Below are positions 1 through 13,249 of a stretch of 64,000 nucleotides of DNA, one piece after another. Position numbers and translations under genes: made by a program. Numbering within the stretch: the stretch's first letter is position 1; every line of letters starts with the position of its first letter. The notes under the pieces are model-generated. The model saw only the letters and a list, made by a program, of their open reading frames with translations, searched no databases and was not told the DNA's origin. Origin of the DNA: Carallia brachiata (taxonomy: Eukaryota; Streptophyta; Magnoliopsida; Malpighiales; Rhizophoraceae); contig JADCRB010000037.1 of assembly GCA_021464245.1 (NCBI GenBank), positions 1,876,056-1,940,055 of the forward strand. The letters are read 5' to 3'.

Positions 1-201
1 ATATCCGGTTTGATCGTGAAGGATTGAAGTTGAGGTTTTAAGTGGATTTTTGTCGAAGAAAAAAATCAAGACCGAGAAAAACAATATTTGTGTTTGAAAC
101 CTTGAGGATTTAATTGCCACTGTGCCGGGGTCAAAAAAATACTGCATTGTTTCTACTCCTATTTCACATTCTTGTGACTGTGACACTTGTTTTGCCAACA
201 G

Positions 202-664
202 CAGATACCCATGGGAGGGGCACACTGGACTATGGGGAGTTTGTTGCCGTTTCTCTTCATCTACAAAGGATGGCCAATGATGAGCATCTTCGCAAGGCAT
301 TCTCCTACTTTGACAGAGATGGCAATGGTTTTATTGAACCAGACGAACTCCGGGATGCCTTAATGGAAGACGGAGCAGATGATTGTGCAGATGTAGCGAA
401 TGACATCTTCCAGGAGGTGGACACCGACAAGGTGAAGAGCCATCCAATATTTTGCTATTTGATGGATTCCTGATTCAGAAAAATTTTCATCTGACATCAT
501 TGACCTTCTGGCAGGATGGTAGAATCAGCTATGAAGAATTTGTTGCTATGATGAAAACAGGTACAGATTGGAGGAAAGCTTCTCGCCATTATTCAAGAGG
601 GAGATTCAACAGTTTAAGCATAAAGCTGATGAAAGATGGTTCCCTAAACTTGGGGAATGAGTAA
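202..664 (+). CDS. Calcium-dependent protein kinase, C-terminal EF-hand exons (partial)
   Basis: These are the last two coding exons of a CDPK, a Ser/Thr kinase activated by Ca2+ through its own calmodulin-like domain. Exons are 202-431 and 515-664, joined by an 83-bp GT-AG intron. The translation carries the end of one EF hand ([13 protein letters not shown]), a full one ([13 protein letters not shown]) and a last one rebuilt across the splice (DTDK then DGRISYEEF). The tail [17 protein letters not shown] followed by [17 protein letters not shown] resembles the CPK13 branch, from memory. Kinase domain, junction segment and first EF hand lie left of the window. The 202 boundary is the AG at 200-201; an alternative AG lies 3 bases on. 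Stop TAA is 662-664. Confidence 0.9.
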
Positions 665-2210
665 CACCTACACGGGGTCTGTGTTTAATTTATGCCAGGC
701 AACAATAGTCGTAGATCATTGCCTTACACCTTAGACTTGCTTCTCTTTTTTCGTTTTTTTTTTTTTTTACTTTGGGTTTTTTTTGGGGGCTTCTTGATTA
801 TTAGCGGCCTTAGGGAGCGCACAAGGATAATGGTGGTCGAGGGCATGTGTCTGTATCTGCAAACATCAGCTGGCTGAAAATGGTAGTTTTCTAGCTGTGT
901 TGTGCCATGTGTGACTCCAACCCTGTATAGACACTTAAATCCTTTGCAATTGTTCTGGTTAGCCGTGGAGGCTGTCCTGTATTCTTGTTAAGAAAGTGAT
1001 GTAATTGTGTTATGTGCCGTAATCTGACATTTCTTTTTGAGAGGGAGAGGTGATATTTAGCTGTATGATGCTTTGAAATGCTTGTAACACCTGAACTCAT
1101 GACCGTCATTGAGGATTGTGTATGGTGTGTGTTTGGTATGACCCGTGGTATATTACAGCGTAGCAGGTGCTAGCTGATACTCCTTAATGTATCACGCTAT
1201 TGAGTGTTGTGTTGCACAATTTAGGGTTTTGGACCCAGACCTATTTGATGGAACGATTATCCGTAGTTTACAGTGAATCTGGCTGTTTGCGTTCAACTAC
1301 GAAGTTTGAATCACACTCTGGACCTTTCCGGCAATCATTTATATCGTTCATAAATAGTGAGTCAATTCACGCTGTGCATTAAGGAATCTCTTTACATCAA
1401 CTAACTTCCATATGTACAGCATTTGTTGCGGAGTTTCCTGCTGAAGTACATTTCGTTAACAGCAGTCAGATTATCTAGTGTTTAAATTAAATGAGGCGAG
1501 GCCCATAGATGGGTCTCTCTCTCTCTCTCTCTCTCTCTCTTTGGGACACAAAAATCTCTATCTTTTCGCTTGTACCTTCTGCTTTGACTTTTCCAACTAT
1601 GGAAGAAAATTTGATGTCTTGTGCCTCGTGGCATTGACATGCGTAGCAAATCGCTTATAAGGCGCCTGATTTTCCATGCGCTGGGCGGCTTGGCCATGTA
1701 TTAGACTAGGGATTGAGACCCAGGCAAATGAAAGTAACTCCTAGCGATCGTGTAAATACAGAAAATTCGTATGAAGAAGAAGTCCATAATGTTTCAAGAT
1801 TACGGCAGCAATGACTCAACAGCGCAATTGATGAGGAAATGAAAAGGAACCGATTGGTGAGGTTGGGCCGCAAGGTAAGGTTGGCCCCAACTGATGGGAT
1901 CTGGTTGGGCCTTGGGAAGCATCGAGCGCAAGTGGTATTGGGTTCCTCCCAGAGGAATATCAAAAGCATATTAAGCTGCTGTTGGATCAAGATCGTAGTC
2001 GGGTACAATGGCCCCGATTGAAACCTCCATGGGTCTCTCATTGTTAAGGCTGTGGCCTTCCATTTGAGACCTCAGCTGGCTTATGAGCCCTGTGTTAAAG
2101 AGAAATTAGAGGTTTGATCACTGTCACCCCCATCTCCCCTCTCCTCCTTTATAAATTTATATTTTAAAAAATTTTTATTTGCCACAAAAATGTAATGCTG
2201 TATTTGAACT
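665..2210. other. 3' UTR of the CDPK and intergenic DNA
   Basis: The first few hundred bases are probably the kinase 3' UTR; no poly(A) site was fixed. A (CT)n microsatellite lies at 1514-1540. Open frames around 1482-2041 on both strands match no family I know and have no splice structure. No gene is supported. Confidence 0.5.
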
Positions 2211-2782
2211 TGTTGGAGCACGAATCGGTGGGAGAAGTTAAGTTTAAATGGAATATAAATTTGGGGTAAGTTGATTGATGTGACTTAAGTTATTTTAACA
2301 AGGTAATGATTCATCAATTGAAATAAAATGAATTAAAAATGAATTTAATGAATTTGATCCAATACTCTCCGACTTTTTAATGACCCACGCCACGAAAATT
2401 AACATGGTATCAGAGTTCGAGCTTGTTTGAGAGAGTTTAACAACTTGAAAAAAGTTCTTGAGTGGGTATTTGAAATGGTGTCTATAAATAAAATTCATAT
2501 TTAAGATAGTGATGTCTGGTAAAGGCCCATGATTATTGGGCAAGTGACAATTAGTTGTCAGAAATTTTAGTTGCACTTGAGGGAAATTGTTCGAGCAAAA
2601 ATTTCACATAGAAGTTAAGTTTAAATGGAATATAAGCTTGTAGTATGTTAGTTAATGTAATTTAAATTAGTTTAATAAGATAACAAACTTATCAACTAAA
2701 ATAAAATAAAATAAAAATAAATTTAATGAATTTGACATAGCACTCTTTTACTCGTTAATGGTTTACGCCATTAATATTAACC
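2211..2782 (+). mobile_element. TRIM (miniature LTR retroelement) with TSD
   Basis: Two direct terminal repeats of about 194 bp lie at 2211-2404 and about 2588-2782, starting TGTTGGAGCA and TGTTCGAGCA and ending TTAACA and TTAACC. Right after the left repeat comes TGGTATCAGAGT (2405-2416), the initiator-Met tRNA primer-binding site usual in plant Copia elements. Just before the right repeat is a purine tract, GAGGGAAAT. The internal part is only about 180 bp and codes nothing, which fits a TRIM mobilised in trans. Flanks are GAACT (2206-2210) and CAACT (2783-2787), a target duplication with one mismatch. LTR divergence is visible by eye, so the insertion is not recent. Confidence 0.85.
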
Positions 2783-3844
2783 CAACTTCCTTCACTTTAA
2801 TTTTTGTTTGCATTTGAATGAGTAGGAAAACTGCATATGCCGGTTGAGAATAGCTTAGACAGTGACTTAAAATAATAATAATAATATATATTCCACGTTT
2901 TAGTGGATCACTACAGGTCGACCATAAGCATGGATTCATGGCATAATCGTCCTGTTAGGCGCATATCTTTCCGGCTTTATTCTGTCAATTATGGGGTACA
3001 ACCATAAAAGCCGAATGGATCGCTTTCAACATATTCTACTTTGTCCAAACATGCTCCAATCCAATGTGATGTTCAACAAGTTCAAAAGCCATTGTCCTCA
3101 AAAGCTTATGTGTAAATTATGGTTGGTATCAGGCTACGTCTACACACCTATGTAAAGATCCATCGTCCCACCTTGGATATTAGCAAGTGACCAATCACCA
3201 AAAGACCTTTCTAAGTTAGTGTTTTTCACTTCTCCACAAATGACATTTTCCATGGCAACCAGAGGTCAATATCTCATTGTTCATGTGGCAAAATTCTGGG
3301 TGTGAATTTGAAAAAAAAAAATGAAAAGTATATAAGTTATGTCGACAAAGTTTATTGGAGCCGCAGACCAATGCCAGTTGGTTGGGACCAGACGTTATCC
3401 GTACTAAGTCCAATGTCTTTTATGTTCATCCACTGTTAATTTTTTAATGGGTCAAAAGGAACTAGCAAGCGATTGGGAATACAAAATTGAAATAGAAATA
3501 CCGCTAAGTTACTTGTAAAACTTGTTCACATGCTCCCAAGTCCCAACATAGGATTTCTTTTTTCCAAGGAAACTGCTGTATTGTAAATCTTTCCCCTAGT
3601 TCTTGTCATCAGTAGGAAAAAAGAAAAGGAGTGCCTCTTTTAGGTACGGAAAAGACCCCACTAGTGGGTGCCAAAATCAGCACATGGTCTACTACATTGT
3701 TTTTTTTTTTTTTTTTGACCAATACTACTGCATTGTTTTTCTGCTCAACACTTGGTCTTAATTGATAAAGCTACCTTAAAAAGTTGCTTAATTGGTTGGG
3801 TAGCTGTAGATAGTACTGTTGGAATGGGAAATTAGGCTATGAAA
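2783..3844. other. Intergenic, no gene
   Basis: Mixed AT-rich sequence without a recognisable coding or RNA gene. It contains the micro-insertion at 3689-3736. Confidence 0.5.
3689..3736 (-). repeat. Poly(T) micro-insertion with direct repeats
   Basis: CTACTACATTGT (3689-3700) recurs as CTACTGCATTGT (3725-3736), 11 of 12 identical. Between them is a run of Ts followed by GACCAATA. Read on the minus strand this is TATTGGTC followed by poly(A), as expected of a retroinsertion that kept only its tail. Confidence 0.65.
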
Positions 3845-4613
3845 GAAATTACTCGACTTATTTGCGTTAACTGTTGTATGATATTGTTACTGATTACTAT
3901 TTGATTGCTATTACTAATTACTGATTACTGATTCTTATTTTTTATTATTAATTGTTAATAAAACTAATGAAGTGTTTGATTAATTTTATATTTATTATTG
4001 TTATTAAATAATAAAATGTCTAATTGAGATATCTAATTTATGTAAATATATCATATTAAAAAGTTTATTTTATATCTTATAATTTTATATTTTTAAAATA
4101 ATATTCTATAAATAATATTGAGAATATTTTCACTTAATTTTAATTTTTTAATAAAAATATTAATTTTTACTAGATGGTAAAAATATTAATATTTGAGATT
4201 TTTTTTATAAGTGTCAATATTAAAGAAAATTGAAGTAAAAATAATATTATTTAAGAATAGTTAAAAAAATAAATATTGTGTTTATACAAATATTATCAAA
4301 AGAGATTAACATCTAATTCATGTAGCAAGTTATATATATATATACATGTATATATGTATATATATAAAATTTTAGAGCAATTTAGTTCATATAAATTATT
4401 ATTAATATTAAAAAGTGAAAAGTAATTTAAAAAGTTGTAAAAAGTAACTTTGAACTATTTTTCAATCAGCTATTATTAGATAATCATATAAAAAAATAAG
4501 TAAAATTAAAAAACAACACAAAAAAATTTACCAAACACTCTTCTCTATACTTTTTAAAAATAAAATACAAACATACTCATTTAAAAGTTTATCCCAACAC
4601 TCCCTTAATGATT
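3845..4613 (+). mobile_element. AT-rich non-autonomous DNA element, copy A
   Basis: This AT-rich unit matches, in inverse orientation, the stretch at 13794-14466, and its inner half matches 24780-25335. Shared landmarks are TTACTGATTACT-like repeats near the left end, TTTTCACTTAATTTT, ATTGTGTTTATACAAATATT, and an end of AAAATAAAATACAAACAT followed by CTCCCTTAA. Ends seen in copy C (TTAGGGTTTGTTTAA, and TTAAGGGAGCATTTT inverted) suggest a weak terminal inverted repeat of hAT-like type. No coding capacity. Boundaries are approximate. Confidence 0.6.
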
Positions 4614-5895
4614 TCGTTACCTTACCTCTAACTTCTATGATCTATTGGATTGGAGAGGTAAAGTTAAGAACACGGAAGCAATTTAATTATCGGGACCGGG
4701 ATCCTATTGCTACGCCATTGAATCCACTAACTAGACTGCTGGATGCTTAAAGGGATAAGTACAATAACACCAGAACATATGCGATTATTTGTTTTGTGTC
4801 TGCAGCCAGTGATTAGGGAGCTCAAAGTTTGATACTAGGGAAAGGGGTACGAGGACTAAACAGAGATTCAAACTCTTACCTAATATTCTCGGATGAGAAC
4901 ATATATGATTTTTATTTGCCTGAATCAGCAACCTGCGGTTTAATCGTACCGGATAGCCTACTTGGTTCTACTTTGATGTTGGCGCCATATAGTGTATAAA
5001 ATGAGACTTTGATGGCGGATTAATATATGCAGAGACCAAGGCTCTAACTTGCGGTCTACAACTGCCATTGAGGCTGCGTACTTGTGATTATGTCCGCATT
5101 AATTCATTAAAATATTCAAACTTGACTGCAACTAATTCTAGTAGAGTTTTTTTCTTTTTTTTTTTTTTTTGTCCACAATTTAAAAGCGCGAATTAGACTG
5201 CTCCTTGGTCCACAAAATTGCACAATGTTTTTGTGAATCGGATTCAAATTATGTAAATTAGAACTAGCCTCGTGCCACTCTATTGTGACTTAGAGATTAA
5301 AAGTTCGAAATAGTTTTTAAGACATCTTGTTTGGTTGGTGGTACGACAAATTAGCTTGAGCATGAGAAAGAAGCAATGACAGTCTCTATTCAAGCCAATT
5401 ATCGCTTGAATGTAAAAGTTATCGATGGTCATTGACAACTTGTATTTCCAAATCAGCGCCAATAATTAAGTGCACATACAAGTCCAAATGGTAAAGAGTG
5501 GATATATTTTCACGAGCTACATTTGGCAAAATTCGCTGGAGTTGTAGCCTAGTAGGTCAGGTAACTTGGAACGGTGCAGTTCTACAAGAGGAAAGCAAAA
5601 AGTCATTCATCAATTATCTCATGTTCAATGCACCATGTCTCAAGCGCAATGAGATAGCTTTAAAGTCTTCAATTGAGACTCACATAAAATCGTCCGTCAC
5701 ATGCAAAATGATAATTACAATGCATTAGGATTAGGATTAGGGACTAGTGTCACCAAATAGAATAGGGGGTGCGCATCTAGAAACCAATTTAATTTAAGCA
5801 AATGATAGCTGAAACTAAGAGGGGTATAAGAGAGTGACAGGATAAAGAGAGAGAAAAAGTGGGATAAAGTTAATATGTATTGAGTCTTACATAAT

Positions 5896-5928
<33 letters not shown>

Positions 5929-6737
5929 ATTGTAAAAAAGATAATATTAATGTATAACAAGTTTAAGCTGCACATGCAATGGACCTGAGATGAAAAAAAC
6001 AAAAATAAAATACCCATCACTTATCCGTCCGACAATGCCCATCAAAACTCATTTATACCTCTTAAAACCCTTCAATTGCCGACTCGAAGGACTTCATCAA
6101 CCTTTCGAAGCTTTTATTAGACATTTTTGGAGGATACTGTGAAATGCTCAGCCTAATGTCAATCATACGAACGTCATAAGAAGACGAAGATGAAAATGAC
6201 TACGTTAGACATTTTTCTTTTTATGGCAACTACTTAGGTACAATATTTAATGTGTGGATAACTAGAAGCATCCATTCGAAGTCCATCACCGTAGTCCATA
6301 CATACAAACTTTGTAAGTCACTCTTTCGTATCAACCAAATTTCTCGTGCGTTTAAAAATTTTCATATTGAGATTGGGACCTTCTTAACTTTGCACGTGAA
6401 GAGAATCAAAGACAAACTAATGTTTTCCAGAAGCATTAAATTCGAAAACATGCCCTGAGAAAAAAAAAATGTATTTTATAATTGGAAAAAGTTTGGGACA
6501 CGAGGATTTCTTCTCAAGTTCCAAACTGAGATTATTTTATTAATATTTTATCAATGCTTTTTAAAAAAATTTGAAGAAATTTTTTTGTTTAGTGCATAAT
6601 ATTTAGACCTACACTTTAAAATTTGTAATAAAATATATTTGAATTTAATTTTTAATAAAATATTATCTCTAAGTCTAACTCCAAACACTATTATGATTGT
6701 CTCCAATCAGACCCATTATGATTTTAGAGAAAAACTT
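4614..6737. other. Intergenic, AT microsatellites only
   Basis: No gene seen. A (TA)n run lies at about 5898-5930, inside a longer AT tract. Short open frames such as 5498-5728 and 6252-6458 match no known family and show no splice or codon signal. Confidence 0.5.
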
Positions 6738-6950
6738 AGTGGGTATACAAAATTTTCCAATTATGTCCATACGTATTTATTTTGTACAATAATGAGTATT
6801 TTTTGTACAATCGTGATGATAAAAAATGATACAAAAAATATTACTATTTTTTATTTAATATTTTTTAAATTATAATTGTACAAATAATAATCACAATTGT
6901 ACAAAATTAGCATGCGTGGAGACAATTAGAAAATTTGCATCTGCCCATAA
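6738..6950. mobile_element. MITE, ~213 bp, copy 1 of a GTGGGTA family
   Basis: The left end GTGGGTATACAAAATTTTCC is matched by the reverse complement of the right end, ATGGGCAGATGCAAATTTTC. The arms stay alignable for more than 50 bases, to TTTTGTACAATAATGA against TTTTGTACAATTGTGA, so the unit would fold as a near-complete hairpin. It is AT-rich and has no ORF. The 44569-44780 element has the same length and related ends. Confidence 0.7.
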
Positions 6951-9900
6951 AACGAAGCGCATGATTTTATATAAGACTTGTGCTCCATTAAGCACAAATT
7001 TTTCAGAAAGGGGCCACGGCGCGTGCTGACAATGTGGATTAATAAGACAAAGCGACATCTTTGCTTGTCCCGCGGCTTAAAAATTGTAAGTCACTCTTCT
7101 CCGTTTGATATGATCGATACTTGTAATTTTATATTTAAACAGAAGCTCGTAGAGCTCCCATATCTTTCTTCAATTTTCACTACAATAAATCAATATATAT
7201 ATATATATATATATATTTTCCCATCAATTGGAAACAATTACAAATCAACCTGTATAATCCTCTACCTGTACATAATGAATTCATTTTTCATTTTTGACAA
7301 ATAGGTATGTGTTTTCATTTGTGGATTATAGTAATATTTATATTTGTTGTCGTTACTAGTTTGACGGGATGGTAAAATTTTTGTTTTTTTGATGTTGACT
7401 CTTACCTAGAGTTAAAATTTTAGTACCTGTAAAAATAGTAATATTTAGTTATTAATCTATGTTTTAAGAAAATCCTGATAAAAGCTATGAGTAAAAATGA
7501 AAATAAAAATAAAACTCATTGACGTAAAAAATAAGGATGAAAATAAAAATAAATTTATGTGTATTGAACTTGAACAGGTTAAAATAACCTATACAGAAGA
7601 CCATACAGAGAATATGCGAAAAAAATAATGAAACGTTAGCGAAATTATATCGATAAGGTTATATATTATCAAGGATATTGTTGTAATATGATTTGATGAT
7701 ATCATGCAGACAAAATCCAAACTGAATACAGGATTGTATACACAATCTATATAATTTTAAAATATAATCTTATAGGATTCTAATAAATCGGATGTGATGC
7801 TAACTTATTACTGAAAATGTTAAACAAGATTAACGCTCTTTTAATTCGAAATTAATGACATGCTTAATACATATACCCACTCTTTATGCTAATGTTATTG
7901 GAGTCGGCTCCGCTCTGCGCAGTTGGCGGACGTAGTCGCGGCAGATTAGAAGGGAAAAAAAAGGCCAATTATTGGTTACGAAGTTCAAAATAAGTTACAA
8001 ATCGTTGGTTATTATCCAAAGAAATGTCATGACAAAGTACGCCTTTTGTCGTCATTGTCGGGTTATTATCAGCTTCTTTTAATCAAAACGTTTATTGACA
8101 AATTCAACTTTGGACAATATTGATGCATAATAAGAAGTAAACCATGCATGCATTTATTTGTTTTTGTTACTAGCCGATATTCAGTATCTCTGGGTGAGAG
8201 GTTGAAATCTATGTTTAGAGAAAAAAAAAAATTTATGCTGACTATTTTACTAAGTTAGGTGCTTCTGGCATTATAAGGGACATTTTCCTCGAGCATCCGC
8301 CGTCAGCATTCTTGAGACTTTTAGACGAAAATAAACATAACGTAATTTTTATTAAATATTAATTAATTTTATTGGCTACTTTCGATTGTACAAAAATAAT
8401 CGGTATAATTGTTGAAAGCAATTGAATACGATTATTTCCCGAAACTGGACAAGTTTAGGGGATTCAGCAAGTGCTAGCGTACGTAAGGTTACGAGCTATA
8501 AGTCTTCCAATTATAAATTCAATACGTGGTGCCCTAATGTCAATTCGGTATTAATGACATTTTGTGAACTAAGACAACAAGTTTGACATTGCAATAGACA
8601 CGAGCATGACTTTTGATTTTCGTCACGTGTCAAAGAGAAACTACAGTAATAATTTACGTGTAACAATGTGCCGTTTTAGATGCACATTCACGTTGATTAT
8701 AATGATCATCAAATTTATAATATAATATAAACAATGAATTAATTTGACCTCGCATGTAAGTGTACTTTTTAAATTTGTGCTCAATTGTCGATTCATCATC
8801 AGTAGTTGAACCATTTCAATTGACTACTTGCCATGCTGAACCGTATCCACTGAGTAGTGAACTTATTGCTCGATTAATTTTCGTTCGATGTGCTGTTTTT
8901 GCTCTTCCTTTTTCTTCTTCTTTTAGCTCCTGGTTAACTTCTTGCTTGGTTATGTAGGTACTATTCTGGGTCAAAGGGAAAACCTTACAATCTTTTATTT
9001 AACTTTTTGTTTCTTAAATAGGAAATTAGAGATAATACTCCTAGAGAAGATTGGGCTAGATGCAGTGCAAGGTGGATCTTTTATTTAACTTTCATAATTC
9101 TCAAATAATACTAATTCGTAGTCTCGCCAAATACATGTTCTAGCTTCTAGGAGAACCTAGTAAAATTAAAAAAATTTTCCAATTCAGTCTGTGAGTCTTT
9201 TTCTAGCTCCTTCAATTTTGAAGCAAAACTTCAATATCATTCCCTTTTATAAGTCATTTATATATTTATCCTTTTTTTTTCTGGAGAAACCACTCAACTC
9301 AAACAAAAAAAAAAAAAGTATGGTGAGATAAATAGATTCTATTAAACTTTGATACAATCGATCCTTCAAAGTACAAGTCCAGTATGTTGAAGGCGAGAAT
9401 AAAATACAAACTCTTTATTTATAGAAAATATACCGTGCATGTAAGGGCTAATATGTGTGTGTGTGTTGTCATGTTAAGAAATTATTCAACCCAATAATAT
9501 ATGTTGTTTAGTGAGTATCAAAAATGAATTACATAATAAATTCTAATAGATTTGAACTTTTTTTTTTTTTTTGCAGGGACGATGTCCATTTTAGATTATA
9601 TTTTGCAAACATAATTCGGAAGCAAACCATGACAAAAAGCTATTATTAGATTTCTATATCTTTCTGGTATGAATAGATGCTTTTTGTCCATTTTGTTGTT
9701 ACGTATAAAAGTTTTCCTTTTGGTGATCAACAATAAAAAGGAAACAATTAGTCAAAATTACAATCAAAGCATGACCAGATGGCTGCACAAGAAAACCATA
9801 AAAAGAGGATGCGTACTTTGGCATTCAGAATACAGCAATCCAATCCTATATACGTGAACTGAGAAGGCAATGTAGACTCATAGTTAGGAAATAACGACAT

Positions 9901-11249
9901 CAATTTGCTATCGTGAGACACTCCCAAAGACAAAAGCCATCACCTAAATTTCTGCAATATAACATCCAAGGATTAACAACCCATGTTACAGCTAAGCCGC
10001 CGCAAAGGACACGACAGAAGAGCACCCCGGAGATGAATATGAATATTGCTGATACCTTTAGAAAATTTCTATTTTAACTTATTTTTTTAAATGAGTAAAA
10101 TTTAATTTTAATGTTACACCACACAATAAGTGAATGCCGTTTAAATAAAAAAATTAAAATAATATTTGAATGATATTAAATTATAAGTTAATTTTACTCA
10201 ACAAAAATAAATAAAATTAGTAATTACCGTTATTAAATAAATAACGACCTGCCATCATCCCCAGTGAATGAGACGGTGATTGTTTGCTACATGCGTGTTT
10301 TTCAGTTAGCTGTCTAATTAATATCACAGACCTGTCTGTATGTAGAGATTGCCACCAAGATGCGCAGGCCTTTTTCACATTAAAATTAAAAGGGTGATAT
10401 CGAGATATATCACCTTTTCGCTGCTTTTATTCTTGCATCAATGTCTTTCTTTCTTGTTCTTTTCTGCTAAAATGGGGCCATAGCCATAATTTTAACAATT
10501 CTGATAACAATGTGTTGTTGCATACTTTGAATATTTTAATTGCCTGACATGCCATCCAAGAGAGGGCATGGCATGTATTTAAAGCTAAAATTAAATGCCC
10601 TTCCGATTTGGCTTCTGTGGTGACCCTGGCTTGCAGCTTCTTGGGGACCCTTAATTTTAAATTCAATCTCTCTTTTCTTCCAATAAAAAAAAGATAAAAC
10701 CCAAGTCCATCAAACTTGAAATGTACAGAGGAGGCGCTAATCATGCTGTATTAGCCGCTATGAAGTTTGTGCTTGGGCATGCTCTTGTATTTGTTACTTT
10801 ATAAGCTAAAGATTGCTTTCTGATTTGAAATAATTTTTATTAATAGTACCCTTGGCATATATATTGCAGCCGCACTAGGTATTACTGATAATTTGGAATT
10901 TTTATCATTAGCTTAGTTGGTGCCTGGTGTTAATCTTTTAGTATGTTTTTCGAAAAACCTAAATTCCAATTACACATATATCTAAGTGGATTTGAGAGTC
11001 TCTCTAGATGTGAGAGAACTAGCATTTGTTTTTGTTTGTAATCCAATATTAATTACTTCCAATTGAACAAAAAGTGTCTTATGAAAATGAAAGGACAAGC
11101 TGATCCACGTCGTGTAGTACAAAACTACGTGCCACTAGGGCCTCTAACGGACAAAAAGAAAACAAATGAATAAGGAGGATTGGGTTGAGAAAAAGGAAGG
11201 GATTCTGGAAGAGGGGGGAGGCGGGGCTGATTCTTGATATCGTTTCCAA

Positions 11250-11515
11250 TTGTCACGTGCATTTTATCTCGAGTCGCAACATTTGCCACGTGATGGAAAA
11301 TAATCTAGATGCAGCTTGGAGTATGCTGTAGTGATGTCGGCCAAACTCTGTGTTTTGGACTTTCTACACTGACTACGCCACTAATGCATGCTTTCTCACT
11401 CTCTGCAACCAAATCTTCCACTTCCACTCCAGCACAGGATACGCTGTTGTCATCCCATTTGGGCAGTTGTTAATCTGACACAGAAGCTGATCTTTTTCCA
11501 GTGTTTATGGTAAGA
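11250..11515 (+). promoter_or_regulatory. Possible promoter and leader exon with two G-boxes
   Basis: Two CACGTG G-box cores lie about 35 bp apart, in GTCACGTGCA (about 11253) and GCCACGTGAT (about 11286). The sequence then becomes CT-rich and less AT-biased and ends at TTTATG followed by GTAAGA (donor-like, about 11510). This looks like a light- or ABA-type promoter with a 5' leader exon, but no downstream coding exon was found, so it may be a remnant, a non-coding transcript or chance. Confidence 0.25.
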
Positions 11516-11638
11516 CCAATCCATTTACGATTGTCTTGTGTAATGGATTTGCGTTATTGGTTACTAGCTCCCACCCACTATCGGTAAGGTTGCATACTGG
11601 CTTTTGTGATATTATTTAATAACAACGCACAATATCAC

Positions 11639-11682
11639 TTCTATGTTGTTTTTTTTTTTTTAGTATACTTTTCTATGTTGTT
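11639..11682 (-). repeat. Poly(T) micro-insertion with 12-bp direct repeats
   Basis: TTCTATGTTGTT occurs at 11639-11650 and exactly again at 11671-11682. The 20 bases between are a T run followed by AGTATACTT. Same architecture as the other micro-insertions. Confidence 0.65.
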
Positions 11683-12865
11683 AGCTAATTGCAATTAAGG
11701 GCAATGATACTGCCATAAACTACAATGAAATTTAAATCACAATTGTTTGGGTAACATGAAATTTGCGTGCATAAGAAGGACGGTGAGAGACAATAAAATG
11801 AGGCTCTGCGTTTTTTTTTTTTTTCACGAGGAAAGTTGCTAGGCCAATAAATAAGAATAAAATTACAATTAGAGAATATAAAACTAAAAAGTCTTAACAA
11901 AGTAGTCTAACTAGTTAGTTGGGATACAAGACAACTAAGTACGGGATAAACAAAACTTTGCATTAGCCAATTGTTTTCTAGACCAAAATATATTTCACAT
12001 TCTGTTGCAATCAAAGCAGGGACCATAATGTGAACCCAACCCGAATGAAAAATTTAAATGCCGGCCAACTAATTTGAGGAGATGAAGGATTTAGGACGCA
12101 TAACAGCACTTAATTACAAATCAAACATGCAGGCGTGCATACTACACACATAGATAGATAATAACGTCCGTTTTCATCTTACTGGTACATTTCAATCAAA
12201 ATTTCCAAACATAAAAATAAATAAATAAATGCACGCAACAGTACCTTTAGGGCAATTGAATCTGATATATTAACCAAAATTGTTCGGAAAAAAAAAAAAA
12301 AACGCGAGAGCTCAAAATTATTGATAACATATCCTTCGACACCACATGCCCGTGAGATCATTTGAGATGCGCCCTTACCTTCTATGGCTAAAAGGTAAGT
12401 CTGCCTTTCATGGAAACGAGGAACATTAAAAGCACGTAATACAATCTCGTTTGATTGTGTTCCCACTGTATCATGGTTAGATTCGTGACCAATAATACAT
12501 AAGAATTAATAACTACTTTAAAAGGGACATCAGGGGCCGGGGCGTATCTGGAAACCTATTTTAAAGTGTGTAAATGAGATAATTAACTAAAAATGTATGG
12601 ATATATAGTTTACTAAAAAAAAAAAGGGATTTACAGTACTAAGATGTAATTAATTCCATTTTATGTTTTTTATTTATGAAAAAAGGCCCAAGTTTTTATA
12701 CTCAATTTTCTATTTTTATCACATTTATTTTGTATTAAATTTCGATAAAGATAGGGATTGGGGAAAAAGATAGAAGTTATGAGAGTAAAAAAACGAGCGA
12801 GGGCGAGATTAAAAAAAATTATGTAGTGTGAGTATTGAAGAGGGTTGGGGACAATTGTTTTTGAA

Positions 12866-13010
12866 TGATACGTTAATAGTTAAAATTTAAAATATTTATT
12901 TTAAAAATTTTAAGTTCTAAATTTAGGAAGGGAGTGTAGAGTTTATAAACATAGAAATAGTTACTTCCCCGAATGTTGGGCCTCTCAATGAATCAAAAAT
13001 AAAATAAAAA
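12866..13010 (+). repeat. SINE-like interspersed repeat, copy 1
   Basis: This unit aligns by eye with 54088-54240 and more weakly with 58688-58856. Shared parts are ATATTTATTTTAAAA, AGGAAGGGAGTGTAGAGTTT, and an end of CAATGAATC followed by an A-rich tail. The A-rich 3' end and recurrence suggest a small retroposon. Confidence 0.45.
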
Positions 13011-13249
13011 ATGATTAATACTCAAACTACTGTATATTGTGATGTTTTGGTGAGATGTCGTACGTTGTAGTCAAGTAATTATAATTTTTCCATAAAATAT
13101 TTTCCAAGAAAAATCAACAGATTACATTGTTTTGCAACCAGTAATTTACAAAAACAAAAAAGTAATTATTATATCGAACTGTCTAATATCGGTAGGTAGG
13201 TGGAGAATGCAATTTTTTTTTGAAAAAATTTATTTAGCTGTCATTTTAA

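Larger units (their letters stand above)
6951..12865. other. Long intergenic stretch
   Basis: No gene could be supported. There are (TA)n at about 7193-7215, a short (GT)n at about 9451-9467 and several poly(T) tracts. Short open frames (8760-8957, 9669-9857, 10427-10744) are not recognisable. The micro-insertion at 11639-11682 and the promoter-like block at 11250-11515 are listed separately. Confidence 0.5.

Noticed and set aside
5735..5751. Telomere-like TTAGGATTAGGATTAGGG
   Set aside because: Too short and irregular; the plant repeat is TTTAGGG and there is no array.
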